A DNA stretch of 53,297 nt, taken from positions 1 through 53,297 of the forward strand of contig CAJXOS010000027.1 in NCBI GenBank assembly GCA_913057725.1, given 5' to 3'. The notes below the pieces were generated by a model. It made no database searches and was not told where the DNA came from. It worked only from the letters and a program-made list of their open reading frames with translations. The first letter of the stretch is position 1, and every line of letters begins with the position of its first letter. Below are positions 34,223-43,191 of this stretch, piece by piece. A program made the position numbers and the translations under genes. The stretch comes from an uncultured Lewinella sp. (GTDB taxonomy: Bacteria > Bacteroidota > Bacteroidia > Chitinophagales > Saprospiraceae).

Positions 34223-35275
34223 ATGATCAAACAGAAGGCTATTGTTCTGACCAATGGTTGGCTCGACACTACGAATGCGAAGACCTGCCATGGCCTGATC
34301 CGTGGTACCGATCGTTTTGAGGTACTCGCCGTTATTGACCACAAACAAGCTGGCAATGATGCTGGTGAAGTACTGGATGGGAAAGTCCGAAATATTCCTA
34401 TTCTATCTTCCATAGCAGACTATTATGCACAGGAGAACGCCGCGGCTCCCGATGCTTGCGTCGTAGGGGTAGCGCTACCAGGTGGTCAGTTGCCAGATGA
34501 CTTTCGGGCAGAATTAATGCTAGCTGCCGAGCAAGGCTGTGATCTGGTAAACGGATTGCACACCTTTCTCAGCGACGATGAAGCATTTCAGGCGGCCGCA
34601 ACTAAGCATAACATCAAGTTGGTCGATATTCGCAAGCCTCGGCCTCGTCATGAACTACAATTCTGGACGGGAAAGATTTATGAGGTGGAGCAGCCCATCA
34701 TTGCGGTGCTCGGAACGGACTGTGCATTAGGTAAGAGAACAACTACTCGCTGGGTGATGGAAAGCCTTCGTCAGCGCGGTAAGCAAGCTGAAATGATCTA
34801 TACTGGCCAGACGGGATGGATGCAAGGCTCTCCGTACGGATTTATTTTTGATAGTACCGTGAACGATTTCATCGGAGGAGAGTTGGAAAAAGCGGTGCTT
34901 ACGTGTGCCCGGGAGGCAAAACCTGATTACATTTTGTTGGAAGGACAATCTGCACTGCGTAACCCCAGTGGTCCGTGTGGTAGTGAATACCTTCTAAGTG
35001 CCAATGCCAAAGGAGTCATCTTACAGCATGCTCCGGGGCGGGAATGTTTTGAAGGGAGTAGTAAACCTATAGGTGGTATTCAGAGAGATCTACAATTGAT
35101 AAAACTATACGGTTCTGAAGTGTTGGCTATTACGCTTAACGGCGAAGAACTAAGCGAAGAAGAGCTGAAAGTTGCGCAAGAGCAGTTAAGGCAAGAGACT
35201 GGTTTGCCGGTAATTAGGCCAAAAGAAGAGGGAGTGGAAGAAGTAGTAGATGCTATTATTAGTTGGGAAGAGTAG
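34223..35275 (+). CDS. DUF1611/DgcN-type P-loop protein
   Basis: 350 residues. The N-terminal half is Rossmann-like (TNGWLDTTNAKTCHGLIRGT); the C-terminal half is a P-loop domain with AVLGTDCALGKRTTTRWVM near residue 165 and GQTGWMQGSPYGFIFDS. This is the DUF1611 family, some members of which (DgcN) take part in D-glutamate degradation with an enolase-superfamily partner (DgcA). It starts three bases after rodA, so co-transcription is likely. A dipeptide epimerase of the enolase superfamily occurs at 48.8 kb, though not adjacent. Substrate here is unproven. Confidence 0.8.
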   Translation: MIKQKAIVLTNGWLDTTNAKTCHGLIRGTDRFEVLAVIDHKQAGNDAGEVLDGKVRNIPILSSIADYYAQENAAAPDACVVGVALPGGQLPDDFRAELMLAAEQGCDLVNGLHTFLSDDEAFQAAATKHNIKLVDIRKPRPRHELQFWTGKIYEVEQPIIAVLGTDCALGKRTTTRWVMESLRQRGKQAEMIYTGQTGWMQGSPYGFIFDSTVNDFIGGELEKAVLTCAREAKPDYILLEGQSALRNPSGPCGSEYLLSANAKGVILQHAPGRECFEGSSKPIGGIQRDLQLIKLYGSEVLAITLNGEELSEEELKVAQEQLRQETGLPVIRPKEEGVEEVVDAIISWEE

Positions 35276-35303
35276 GGCGGCTCTTGATGTTTTCAAAAAA
35301 AAT

Positions 35304-35334
35304 GTGTTTTTTTCGGAAATGTTGGAAAAAACAC
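35304..35334. repeat. Inverted repeat at the recA promoter
   Basis: GTGTTTTTT (35304-35312) and AAAAAACAC (35326-35334) are perfectly inverted with a 13-base spacer, and the right arm touches the recA -33 element. Candidate operator for a dimeric regulator. Confidence 0.55.
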
Positions 35335-35365
35335 TTGGTGAATAACAATTTGTTGTTTATATTTG
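35335..35365 (+). promoter_or_regulatory. Promoter of recA
   Basis: TTG (35335-35337, within CTTGG), a 20-base spacer, then TATATTTG (35358-35365). Near-consensus for Bacteroidota. The start site should be about 35372, leaving roughly 43 bases of leader. Confidence 0.75.
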
Positions 35366-35414
35366 TATTCACAATCAACAAATATTTGACACAACCCGTC
35401 TAAAACAGCAGTTT

Positions 35415-36470
35415 ATGGCAAGCGATAAAGACGCAAAAATGAAAGCGCTAAAGGCGACAATGGATCGCCTGGATAAAACCTACGGTAAGGGTACCATCAT
35501 GTTTATGGGAGACTCTACTGTACAAGATATTGAAGCTATCCCTACTGGCTCTTTGGGCTTGGATATTGCACTTGGGATTGGCGGCTTCCCTCGAGGAAGA
35601 GTCGTAGAAATCTACGGACCTGAATCTTCAGGTAAAACAACTCTGGCAATCCACGCCATTGCTGAATGTCAGAAGTTGGGTGGTATTGCCGCCTTTGTGG
35701 ATGCCGAGCACGCTTTTGATCGCTACTATGCCAAGAGCTTGGGAGTAGACACCGAAAACCTCTTGATTTCGCAGCCTGACAATGGAGAGCAGGCATTGGA
35801 AATTGCTGAGAATCTGATCCGCTCTGGAGCAATCGACATCATTGTTATTGATTCCGTTGCTGCACTTGTACCTCGTTCTGAGATTGAGGGTGAGATGGGA
35901 GATAGCAAGATGGGACTTCAAGCGCGTTTGATGTCGCAGGCAATGCGTAAGCTTACTGGTAGCATCGGCCGTACTGGGTCTTGTTGTATTTTCATCAACC
36001 AGTTGCGGGAGAAGATCGGTGTTATGTTCGGTAATCCAGAAACAACAACTGGTGGTAATGCCTTGAAATTCTACGCTTCTATGCGTTTGGATATCCGCCG
36101 TTCTGGTGCCGGTATCAAGAACAAGGAGAACACCGTAATGGGTAACCACGTGAAAGTGAAGGTGGTGAAGAACAAGTTGGCTCCACCATTCCGTGTAGCT
36201 GAATTTGATATCATGTTCGGTGAAGGAATCTCCAAAGTAGGTGAGATTGTAGACCTTGGGGTGGACCAAGACATTATTCAGAAGAGTGGTGCATGGTATG
36301 CCTACAATGATGCGAAGATTGCTCAAGGACGAGAAGCTGCTAAGCAGTTCTTGCGTGATAATCCAGAAGTAGCACTAGAGATCGAACAAAAGATCAAGAA
36401 TGCTATCATGGGCACCGGAGAAGAAGAGGAAGTAGAAGTAACCGCAGATACTGCTGAAGAGAACTCTTAG
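35415..36470 (+). CDS. recA: Recombinase RecA
   Basis: 351 residues. Strand-exchange ATPase of homologous recombination. Walker A is [11 protein letters not shown] (about residue 69); the L1/L2 DNA-binding region includes [19 protein letters not shown] and [15 protein letters not shown]. The acidic C-terminus ([14 protein letters not shown]) is typical. Monocistronic, with a promoter and a strong terminator. Confidence 0.99.
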   Translation: MASDKDAKMKALKATMDRLDKTYGKGTIMFMGDSTVQDIEAIPTGSLGLDIALGIGGFPRGRVVEIYGPESSGKTTLAIHAIAECQKLGGIAAFVDAEHAFDRYYAKSLGVDTENLLISQPDNGEQALEIAENLIRSGAIDIIVIDSVAALVPRSEIEGEMGDSKMGLQARLMSQAMRKLTGSIGRTGSCCIFINQLREKIGVMFGNPETTTGGNALKFYASMRLDIRRSGAGIKNKENTVMGNHVKVKVVKNKLAPPFRVAEFDIMFGEGISKVGEIVDLGVDQDIIQKSGAWYAYNDAKIAQGREAAKQFLRDNPEVALEIEQKIKNAIMGTGEEEEVEVTADTAEENS

Positions 36471-36513
36471 GATTCCAAGATCGCTGATCGTTATTGATCG
36501 GTAGTAAATAAAT

Positions 36514-36563
36514 AGCCCCTATGCGGCCTGATTTAATCAGGTTGCATAGGGGCTTCTGTTTTG
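36514..36563 (+). terminator. Terminator of recA
   Basis: AGCCCCTATGC (36514-36524) pairs with GCATAGGGGCT (36544-36554), with an inner CCTGAT/ATCAGG stem, followed by TCTGTTTT. Very stable. It also lies just past the end of convergent gldD and may serve both. Confidence 0.9.
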
Positions 36564-36581
36564 ATGAGGTCTTAACCTACC

Positions 36582-37184
36582 TTATTTCTGCCATTCGAAA
36601 GTTTCGATCATATGCAGAATATCATCCCGCACGAAGTCGATCACTGGTTTTAGCGAATCTGCTCGAGCTTGAGTGTTGAAATATAAAGAGCCCCGAACGT
36701 AGTGCTCCAAACTATCTGTCAGGAAGAATTGAAATGGACTAGCTGCAGGTCCGTCAATGTCAAAGGCGATACCACTTACGCCGTTCTCTGTGCTGATGAG
36801 TAACTCGTCAATATAGTTCGCACGTTTGTTATGCCAATCGGCCATACCAAAGGCCTCGTCGCGAAGCTGCTCTAAATCTTTGTCACTATTGGGAATAGAA
36901 ACGTAGGTGAAGTGAACTCGTCCATCGAAATCTGGATAGAACACATCAAACCAGCAGTCGTCAGGTGGTAAATCCTGGAAGAAATTAGTGTCCTGTTGAA
37001 TCTCTGTATAGACCGGGAGTTCGAAGGTGAAACTACAGTAATCCTCCTCGAATGCCTCATACGCTTTTTCTGGAAAAGCTACTCTCGGGAAAGAACGAGG
37101 TTTGGGTGTATAGACGGGATCGTCGCAGGCCACCATACTTACTAAAATGCAAAAGATGATAAGGGGAAACAGAACTCTCTTCAT
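36582..37184 (-). CDS. gldD: Gliding motility lipoprotein GldD
   Basis: 200 residues. Lipobox MVACDD (Cys20). It matches the GldD pattern: YTPKPRSFPRVAFPEKAYEA, CSFTFELPVYTEI, CWFDVFYPDFDGRVHFTYVS, then IAFDIDGPAASPFQFFLTDS and YVRGSLYFNTQARADSLKPV. GldD is required for gliding and type IX secretion in Flavobacterium; its exact role is unclear. The start at 37184 is chosen because the longer frame to 37274 adds a region with no signal character. In Flavobacteria it usually lies near gldE/ssb/mutY; here it stands alone beside recA. Confidence 0.9.
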   Translation of the reverse strand: MKRVLFPLIIFCILVSMVACDDPVYTPKPRSFPRVAFPEKAYEAFEEDYCSFTFELPVYTEIQQDTNFFQDLPPDDCWFDVFYPDFDGRVHFTYVSIPNSDKDLEQLRDEAFGMADWHNKRANYIDELLISTENGVSGIAFDIDGPAASPFQFFLTDSLEHYVRGSLYFNTQARADSLKPVIDFVRDDILHMIETFEWQK

Positions 37185-37402
37185 GCCATTATTTTGTGGG
37201 GCAAAGATGCAGTTTTCTTGAGATGTCCGGAAACCTGATAAGTATGTTGTTGGATAAGCTGGGGCAATCCACAACTGTACCTGTCAGATATCGGAAGAAT
37301 AATCATTCGCTATATAACGCTAAGGAGGGGCATCTTGATATAAACTGCCAGACTTGATCTGTTAGGGGCTATTTTAGCGAAAGTGAGCTCATTTTATATT
37401 GG

Positions 37403-37498
37403 GCAAGGCAAATTTTGCAGCCGAATGCGGGCAATTCGGCGAAAAATTTAACGAAGTACAGTATACAATTTGCCACTTGCAGCAAAATTTGTCCTTGC
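37403..37498. repeat. 17-base inverted repeat upstream of the NdpA-like gene
   Basis: GCAAGGCAAATTTTGC (37403-37418) is inverted as GCAAAATTTGTCCTTGC (37482-37498), with one base inserted. Between them lies a CCGAAT/ATTCGG hairpin (37421-37439). The right arm ends 40 bases before the gene's ATG. Confidence 0.65.
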
Positions 37499-37538
37499 AG
37501 ATCAAGTCTCTTATTTTCACGGTTCCAAAATTGTCATT

Positions 37539-38576
37539 ATGATCATACAGTTGCAGCATTTGGCGGTTCATGAATTGGTAAAACATGCCGATAGCCCAGA
37601 GGTCAATATCCATCTGAGTGAACAGCTTACCCCAACGGACGATAAAGCATCAGAACTGGTAGCTAAGCTGCATCGTACATCTATTCAGAAGAATGATGTC
37701 TTGAATGGTCGCTTAGCAGCTCCTGAGGATGCACTATTTCCAGGGTATTACGAACTGCTGCGAACGGATGGTTTTGGTGCCGAAGCCTTCTTACAATTTT
37801 CAAAGGAAAGTACGCAGGCCTTGCAACTGAGCTTGCAAGGTGTGACCGGCGCTAAAGGTGGCTACCTGGTCTATGCTTACTACTATCCTGGAGAAATGGG
37901 AGAAGTACCCGCTGAGCTAGGGATATTCCTGGTAAGAGATGCAAACGGACTCTTGTTCCAATCTGCGGAAGATGGTACTTATGAATTGCATCCTGCTACC
38001 TATTTAGATATAGATCGTATGGCTTTGGCGTGTCGGATAAAACACGCTCCAGCTGGCCAACAACCAGAGGTGGAGGTCATCAAGCACGCTCGGACGCAGA
38101 AGGAGATTTCGGATTATTTCTTGAGCTGGCTTGCTGTCGAAGCCTCGGTTTCCAATCGAGATCTTACTCAGCAATTCCTTGAGGCTGTAGCATCAGTGCC
38201 GCCCCCAATGGATGAAGAGACAGGAGAGGCTGTTGAAGCTGGGGTCTTTCGGGAGCAAGTGGCAAACTTTGCCATGAAAAGCCCTGGAAAGACCATAAGT
38301 ATTCCTGCCTTTGAAGAGAAGTTCTACGGTGAGGCGCAACCCTTGCAACAATACTTTTCAGACAATCAAATCGAGATGCAAAACGAGTTCCGTCTTGACC
38401 GTCAGTCTGTGCGCGACTATCATTTTCACAAGTTCAAGGGTAAGGGGTATTACTTCGGATGTAAGCATGCCTTCCTACTTTCAGGTGAGGTAAGTGTTGA
38501 GGGCAATAAGGTAATTATTGATAACCCGGATCTGGCAGAACAACTCCTGGATGTGATCCGAGATATGATGCCCTAA
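37539..38576 (+). CDS. Nucleoid-associated protein (YejK/NdpA family)
   Basis: 345 residues. It follows the 37-kDa nucleoid-associated family: an N-terminal IIQLQHLAVHELVKHADSPE, a central PGYYELLRTDGFGAEAFLQF, GGYLVYAYYYPGEMGEV, and a C-terminal YFGCKHAFLLSGEVSVEGNK. The E. coli member YejK localises to the nucleoid; the molecular role is unknown. The start at 37539 is preferred to 37470, whose extension lies in the inverted repeat. Confidence 0.85.
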   Translation: MIIQLQHLAVHELVKHADSPEVNIHLSEQLTPTDDKASELVAKLHRTSIQKNDVLNGRLAAPEDALFPGYYELLRTDGFGAEAFLQFSKESTQALQLSLQGVTGAKGGYLVYAYYYPGEMGEVPAELGIFLVRDANGLLFQSAEDGTYELHPATYLDIDRMALACRIKHAPAGQQPEVEVIKHARTQKEISDYFLSWLAVEASVSNRDLTQQFLEAVASVPPPMDEETGEAVEAGVFREQVANFAMKSPGKTISIPAFEEKFYGEAQPLQQYFSDNQIEMQNEFRLDRQSVRDYHFHKFKGKGYYFGCKHAFLLSGEVSVEGNKVIIDNPDLAEQLLDVIRDMMP

Positions 38577-38693
38577 TTTCGTCAGTTACCAGCCTTAATT
38601 AGGGGAATAACTTTTCGAATCCATCGTTGTTAAGTTAGTGAGTTTGCGCCAGTGGATTTAGGATTTGGTGCACTAGGATTTAGCCCCATAAAT

Positions 38694-40430
38694 ATGATCA
38701 AAGCAGCGACAAAATTAGCCCTGGTATTTTCCCTCTTCCTTTCGGTAAATAGTGGGTTCTCCCAAATTCTACCGCCGGATTTTCAATGTGTCGTAAATGA
38801 CACTTTATTCTGGGAACCGACAACTAATAATTGTGGTCCGTTTTCGGCTTATGAGATATTTGCCAGTACCAATGAGGATGGCCCGTACAGCTTATTGGCA
38901 ACGATCACTGACCCCGTACAGCAATTCTTCTTTCATGCCGACGCTAATAATCAGACCTGGTACTACTATTTGGCCTCTGCACATGACTGCCCTGGTGAGA
39001 CACAACTCTTCTCCGATACCCTGGATAACTTAATACCCCTGGCTGAACCGCTCCAATTTGTGACGGTAGAAGGAGGAGGTGTACAGGTGAATTGGTCGCC
39101 GAGTCCATCTCCAGAAACCATCGGGTATGTGGTAAGCCGAAACACCGATCAGGGCACCACCGTACTCGATACCATTTTCGATACCACCACCTATCTGGAT
39201 CTGACTGCGAGCCCGTCGGATCAGTCGGAAGTCTACTTTGTAGTTGCACTTGACGCTTGTGGAAACAAGTCTTTGGTGCCACCTCCACATCAGACAGTCC
39301 TTCTGGATTTTATGGCGCCAGATGCGTGTAATCCAGGCTTGTCGATGAACTGGAGTGCTTATCAGAATTGGGTTAATGGTGTTGGCCGTTATGATATTTT
39401 TGTGGGCGCCAATGGAGCAGCTCCGGAATTAGTAGGTTCAGTTGGTGGAGCCGAGACCAACTTTATTTATACGGAAGGAAACGATGGTGATCAACTGTGC
39501 TTTTATGTTGAAGCAGTTGAAAACAATACGGCTTTCCGCTCACGATCCAATGAGCGCTGTGCAGATATTAGTATCCTTCAGCCTATTCGCGATATCGAGT
39601 TACTCGGAGCATCAGTGCAGCCGGATGGTACTGTTGAGTTGGAGTGGTATTGGGACCCCGCCGCTTTGCTAGTAAGTAGTGAACAAGGAAGATATGTAGT
39701 TGGAGATGATGTAGTCGTTGTGGACGATTTAGGTATTACTGCACCTCTATCGGCAGTTAACGTTCGGAACGATGTAAATGCCGCTGCTCAGAATCGAAGC
39801 TATATCTATACCATATTCGGTACCGATGAGTGCGGAAATATGGTGACCTCCAATGAAAGTCAGACGCCATTTCTTACTGGTGTTGCTACTAATGATGGAA
39901 ATCAATTAGAGTGGAACGCTTATTCTCATTCTTTAGGTTTTGCTACGAACTACACCTTAGTTCGAGTTGATGACCTTGGGGAATCAGTCGTATTCACGGG
40001 CATTAGCGCGGATCTTTCTTTCTTGGATTTGATATCACCAGATGCTGCAAGTGGCGGCGTGTGTTACTACTTGTTAGTTGAAGTAGAATTTACGCTAGCG
40101 AACGGAGATGTCTTGACGCGTGAACTGCGATCTAATACGGTTTGCTTAGTGCCAACACCAAACGTGTACGTACCTAATGTTTTTGCACCGGAAGGGGTGA
40201 ATACCATTTTTAGGCCACAGCTATCGTTCGGAACGTTGGTAGAGTACGAAATGAATATCTACGACCGCTGGGGCGGGCAGGTTTTCCAGAGTCTGAGCAT
40301 AGACGAAGGCTGGAATGGTCGCCGGCAGGGAGAACTTATGCCGCAGGGCGTATACATATACTTCATTCGATTGCAGCCAGCCGTAGGAGAAACGATTGAG
40401 TTGCAGGGAGATGTGTTTCTTTTGCGTTAA
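38694..40430 (+). CDS. Secreted protein with C-terminal gliding/T9SS (CHU_C-like) domain
   Basis: 578 residues. A signal peptide (LALVFSLFLSVNSGFSQ) precedes several fibronectin-III-like beta-sandwich repeats (about residues 30-480). The last 85 residues match the gliding-motility-associated C-terminal domain: YVPNVFAPEGVNTIFRP, MNIYDRWGGQVFQS, GWNGRRQGELMPQGVYIYFI. Such domains direct export by the type IX secretion system and cell-surface anchoring. Its role could be adhesion or binding; no enzyme domain is visible. The start at 38694 is chosen because it directly precedes the signal sequence. Confidence 0.88.
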   Translation: MIKAATKLALVFSLFLSVNSGFSQILPPDFQCVVNDTLFWEPTTNNCGPFSAYEIFASTNEDGPYSLLATITDPVQQFFFHADANNQTWYYYLASAHDCPGETQLFSDTLDNLIPLAEPLQFVTVEGGGVQVNWSPSPSPETIGYVVSRNTDQGTTVLDTIFDTTTYLDLTASPSDQSEVYFVVALDACGNKSLVPPPHQTVLLDFMAPDACNPGLSMNWSAYQNWVNGVGRYDIFVGANGAAPELVGSVGGAETNFIYTEGNDGDQLCFYVEAVENNTAFRSRSNERCADISILQPIRDIELLGASVQPDGTVELEWYWDPAALLVSSEQGRYVVGDDVVVVDDLGITAPLSAVNVRNDVNAAAQNRSYIYTIFGTDECGNMVTSNESQTPFLTGVATNDGNQLEWNAYSHSLGFATNYTLVRVDDLGESVVFTGISADLSFLDLISPDAASGGVCYYLLVEVEFTLANGDVLTRELRSNTVCLVPTPNVYVPNVFAPEGVNTIFRPQLSFGTLVEYEMNIYDRWGGQVFQSLSIDEGWNGRRQGELMPQGVYIYFIRLQPAVGETIELQGDVFLLR

Positions 40431-40523
40431 GGAGCACCTTGAAAAGGCCTGTGCCTGAGAAAAGAATTGCGCAATTAGCAGGAACTTTTTCCTCTAAAAA
40501 GCGTATTAATATTTCGAAAGCTT

Positions 40524-40531
40524 TATATTTG
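40524..40531 (+). promoter_or_regulatory. Putative -7 box of tRNA-Cys
   Basis: TATATTTG, matching TAnnTTTG, 50 bases before the mature tRNA. A -33 element is not clear. It is followed by a small stem TTCC/GGAA. Confidence 0.5.
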
Positions 40532-40580
40532 CGTTCCCTTCGGAAAGCTACTGATAAGTAAAGTTTTCTGACCAATAATG

Positions 40581-40651
40581 GTTGCGTGGCCGAGCGGTTA
40601 GGCAAAGGTCTGCAAAACCTTGTACAGCGGTTCGAATCCGCTCGCAACCTC
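40581..40651 (+). tRNA. tRNA-Cys (GCA)
   Basis: 71-nt cloverleaf. Acceptor GGTTGCG / CGCAACC, D stem GCC/GGC, anticodon stem AAGGT / ACCTT with loop CTGCAAA (anticodon GCA), T stem AGCGG / CCGCT with TTCGAAT loop. Discriminator is T; CCA is not encoded. Free-standing and followed at once by a terminator. Confidence 0.97.
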
Positions 40652-40661
40652 CCTCAAAAGC

Positions 40662-40696
40662 CTTCAGGTAATCGCACCTGGAGGTTTTTTGTTTTT
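40662..40696 (+). terminator. Terminator of tRNA-Cys
   Basis: CCTTCAGGT (40662-40670) pairs with ACCTGGAGG (40677-40685), nine base pairs with one G-U, then TTTTTTGTTTTT. Strong intrinsic terminator. Confidence 0.9.
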
Positions 40697-40749
40697 AGGA
40701 TATGCTAATTAGCCAGTGGGCTGTATATTGAGGATCATCAATAGCCAAA

Positions 40750-41571
40750 ATGATTAGCATGGAGTTTACATCCTTTCTTGTTTCCGTAGAAAACCATATT
40801 GCGACTGTCAGTTTTAATCGCCCGGATAAGGCCAATTCCCTGCATGAAGTAGCTTGGGAAGAGATGCCCCAGGTTTTTCGGCAGCTCCATGATAATTCAG
40901 ATGTGCGAGTGATTGTGTTACAGGGAGAAGGCAAGCATTTTTGTGCTGGTATCGATTTGGCTACCCTGATGAACCTACAGCGTTTCAATACCATCTCTTG
41001 CGAAGGGCGTAAGCGGGAAGCATTGCGCAAATTTATCTTCAAACTCCAAAGAGCTATCTCTTCTATTGAGGATTGCCGCAAACCTGTCTTGGCCGCGATT
41101 CACGGTGCTTGTGTTGGTGGAGCGGTAGATATTGTGGCTGCCTGCGATATCCGTTATTGTAGTTCAGATGCCTATTTCTCGATTAAGGAAATCGATCTGG
41201 GGTTGGTAGCGGATATTGGTACACTACAACGCTTGCCGAAAATTTTGCAACCAGGCATGGTGGCAGAGTTGGCCTATACCGGTCGGAATGTGGACGGCCG
41301 AGAAGCAGCTGAGATTGGTCTGTGTAATCGGGTATATGAAGATAAGGATGCACTTTATGCAGGAGTACATGAGGTTGCTAAAACCATAGCATCCAAGTCG
41401 CCATTATGTATTCGCGGCACGAAAGAAATGCTGCTCTACACTCGGGATCACACGGTAGCAGAATCCCTCAACTACATGACTGCTTGGAATGCATCCATGC
41501 TATTCTCCAATGACTTGATGGAGGCTTTTGCCGCTAATATGGAGAAACGAACGCCAAAATTTGAGGGTTAA
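40750..41571 (+). CDS. Enoyl-CoA hydratase/isomerase, dienoyl-CoA isomerase-like
   Basis: 273 residues, crotonase fold. The oxyanion-hole segments are HFCAGIDLATL and HGACVGGAVDIVAACDIRYC. The stretch IKEIDLGLVADIGTLQRLPK keeps the acidic residues that mark delta3,5-delta2,4-dienoyl-CoA isomerase (ECH1 type) rather than plain hydratase, and the C-terminal LLYTRDHTVAESLNYMTAWN also resembles that group. Probable role: oxidation of unsaturated fatty acids in the cytoplasm. An ATG three codons later (40759) is an alternative start. No other beta-oxidation gene is in the window. Confidence 0.85.
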   Translation: MISMEFTSFLVSVENHIATVSFNRPDKANSLHEVAWEEMPQVFRQLHDNSDVRVIVLQGEGKHFCAGIDLATLMNLQRFNTISCEGRKREALRKFIFKLQRAISSIEDCRKPVLAAIHGACVGGAVDIVAACDIRYCSSDAYFSIKEIDLGLVADIGTLQRLPKILQPGMVAELAYTGRNVDGREAAEIGLCNRVYEDKDALYAGVHEVAKTIASKSPLCIRGTKEMLLYTRDHTVAESLNYMTAWNASMLFSNDLMEAFAANMEKRTPKFEG

Positions 41572-41670
41572 TTGAAGCTGGATCCAAAAGGAGTGAAGGA
41601 GCCTGATAATTATTAAAGGCTTGAGTTGCAATGAATTCTTCCGTAAATTGATAGGATAAAACGCACTCTT

Positions 41671-42189
41671 ATGATCACTTCTTTGACTAGATGTTTAACT
41701 CCAATTCTTCTTTTCGTCGGCCTTAGTAGTAGCCTTGTTGCCCAAGCACCCGACCTGCTTCCAGGCGAGCTATGGCGAGCTGATGGCGTATTTTATGAAG
41801 GTCAGAATGAGATTGAGCGAGATTCCTTTTGGTCACTGGTTGATAGCCAACCAGAATCTCGTACCTTATTTCGCAGAGGTGATCGACAAGAATTTGGTGG
41901 TACTGCGCTCATTGTAGGCGGAGCTATTCTGACGGGAGGGGGGCTACTCGTAGCTCTTACGGGATCGCTGCTCGAATCAGAAGGAGATCCTACGGATAAT
42001 ACTGCGGCAACGCTGATTTCTGTTGCCGGAATTGGAACCCTGCTTGGAGGCATTGCAATGCTGAGCGCCAGCAATAAGAACATCGAGCGTTCCATTGATA
42101 AATACAATAGCATCGTTGTTGATCAGAATCGACTAGGACTGTACTTGGGGCCAAATGGTATGGGGCTACAAATCAGGATTGGTCGCTAG
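41671..42189 (+). CDS. Uncharacterised secreted or membrane protein with Gly-rich helices
   Basis: 172 residues. A signal peptide (LTPILLFVGLSSSLVAQ) is followed by a short soluble part (ELWRADGVFYEGQNEIERDS) and two glycine-rich hydrophobic stretches (TALIVGGAILTGGGLLVAL and ATLISVAGIGTLLGGIAML) that could form a helical hairpin. No family recognised. Its 3' end overlaps the convergent gene by 17 bases. Confidence 0.65.
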   Translation: MITSLTRCLTPILLFVGLSSSLVAQAPDLLPGELWRADGVFYEGQNEIERDSFWSLVDSQPESRTLFRRGDRQEFGGTALIVGGAILTGGGLLVALTGSLLESEGDPTDNTAATLISVAGIGTLLGGIAMLSASNKNIERSIDKYNSIVVDQNRLGLYLGPNGMGLQIRIGR

Positions 42190-43099
42190 CTTCCGTATAG
42201 CGTACCTTCTCATACAGGTTGTGCAGGTAGAGGAAAATAATACCGATCAAAACAGCCGTGATTGATAGTATAACACTGATGAGGCTTTCCACCGTAAAGG
42301 ATAGGCGAAGTAGAATCGTAGACAGGATAAATCCTGAATTCCGCATGATGGTGTAGAAGCGATTGGTGTAAAGAAATGAAGCCAATAAAAGCAGAATGTC
42401 TACCAGGATAAGTACGGTAAAGAATTCATCAAAGAATACGGCATCGACATCTTTTAGACCTTCTACTACAGACGTGATCTCGAAGACATGATCGCGCAGC
42501 CAGATGAAAAAACTGTAACCCGCCATGAAAAGAAAGGTGGGGGCTAGTACTAGCGCAATAACCGTTTTGGTGCGCACATAAGACAGCGAACGGGCACTCG
42601 GCGAAGTACTCTTTGGCCGGTATTCTAGCCTTTTATCATTAAGACGATTAAATACAAATATCAAAAAGAAAAGTAGGGCCGCCGCAGCCAAGTCATAGGT
42701 AAATGCCAGATCGCTCTTTATGCTGAACCAGTCTTCGCTGAGCTCCAGATTAGCGAGGTCTTTGAAGAGACGCCGAATAACAATAAGGGTTATGATCTCA
42801 TACTGCTTATTGATATAAGTCGTAGTCGACTGCGGCAGGTAGAAGATCAATAAATAGACCTCGTACAAGAGGATGATGGAAAAGGGCGTATAAACAGCTG
42901 CCAGCGGACTGGTAAGTAGCTTGGAGGGATCGGACAGGTTGATCCAATTTTGCTGAGTCAGGAGAATCAACAACAAGTGAAAGAGGAAGCCAACAATGGC
43001 GATGTAGATCACCCAGCGTTCACTTCTTTCATGACTTCCTTTGGATAGAAAGAAATGCTCTAAAGGCCTAAGAAACTTGGGTAGAATTGACTGCTTCAT
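42173..43099 (-). CDS. Uncharacterised multi-helix membrane protein
   Basis: 308 residues with about six predicted membrane helices (for instance WVIYIAIVGFLFHLLLILL, DLAAAALLFFLIFVF, TKTVIALVLAPTFLFMAGY, FFTVLILVDILLLLASFLY). Between helices 2 and 3 is YEIITLIVIRRLFKDLANL, faintly like a voltage-sensor segment, but too weak to name a channel. The C-terminal tail is short and soluble. It converges on and overlaps the preceding gene by 17 bases and follows the E1 gene on the same strand by 92 bases. Confidence 0.7.
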   Translation of the reverse strand: MKQSILPKFLRPLEHFFLSKGSHERSERWVIYIAIVGFLFHLLLILLTQQNWINLSDPSKLLTSPLAAVYTPFSIILLYEVYLLIFYLPQSTTTYINKQYEIITLIVIRRLFKDLANLELSEDWFSIKSDLAFTYDLAAAALLFFLIFVFNRLNDKRLEYRPKSTSPSARSLSYVRTKTVIALVLAPTFLFMAGYSFFIWLRDHVFEITSVVEGLKDVDAVFFDEFFTVLILVDILLLLASFLYTNRFYTIMRNSGFILSTILLRLSFTVESLISVILSITAVLIGIIFLYLHNLYEKVRYTEASDQS

Positions 43100-43191
43100 G
43101 ATTTACAGATAACACTGGTGCAACAGGAGCATCGTCAAAGATGTTCACTGCTGTTATTCAATGAATTGTCAAATCAAACTGTTGTACTGTA

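Noticed and set aside
37389..37613. Minus-strand frame upstream of the NdpA-like gene
   Set aside because: It spans the inverted repeat and the start of the real gene; no coding character.
42780..42840. Voltage-sensor-like segment in the multi-helix membrane protein
   Set aside because: Only two adjacent arginines and one lysine are present and there is no pore signature, so no channel is claimed.
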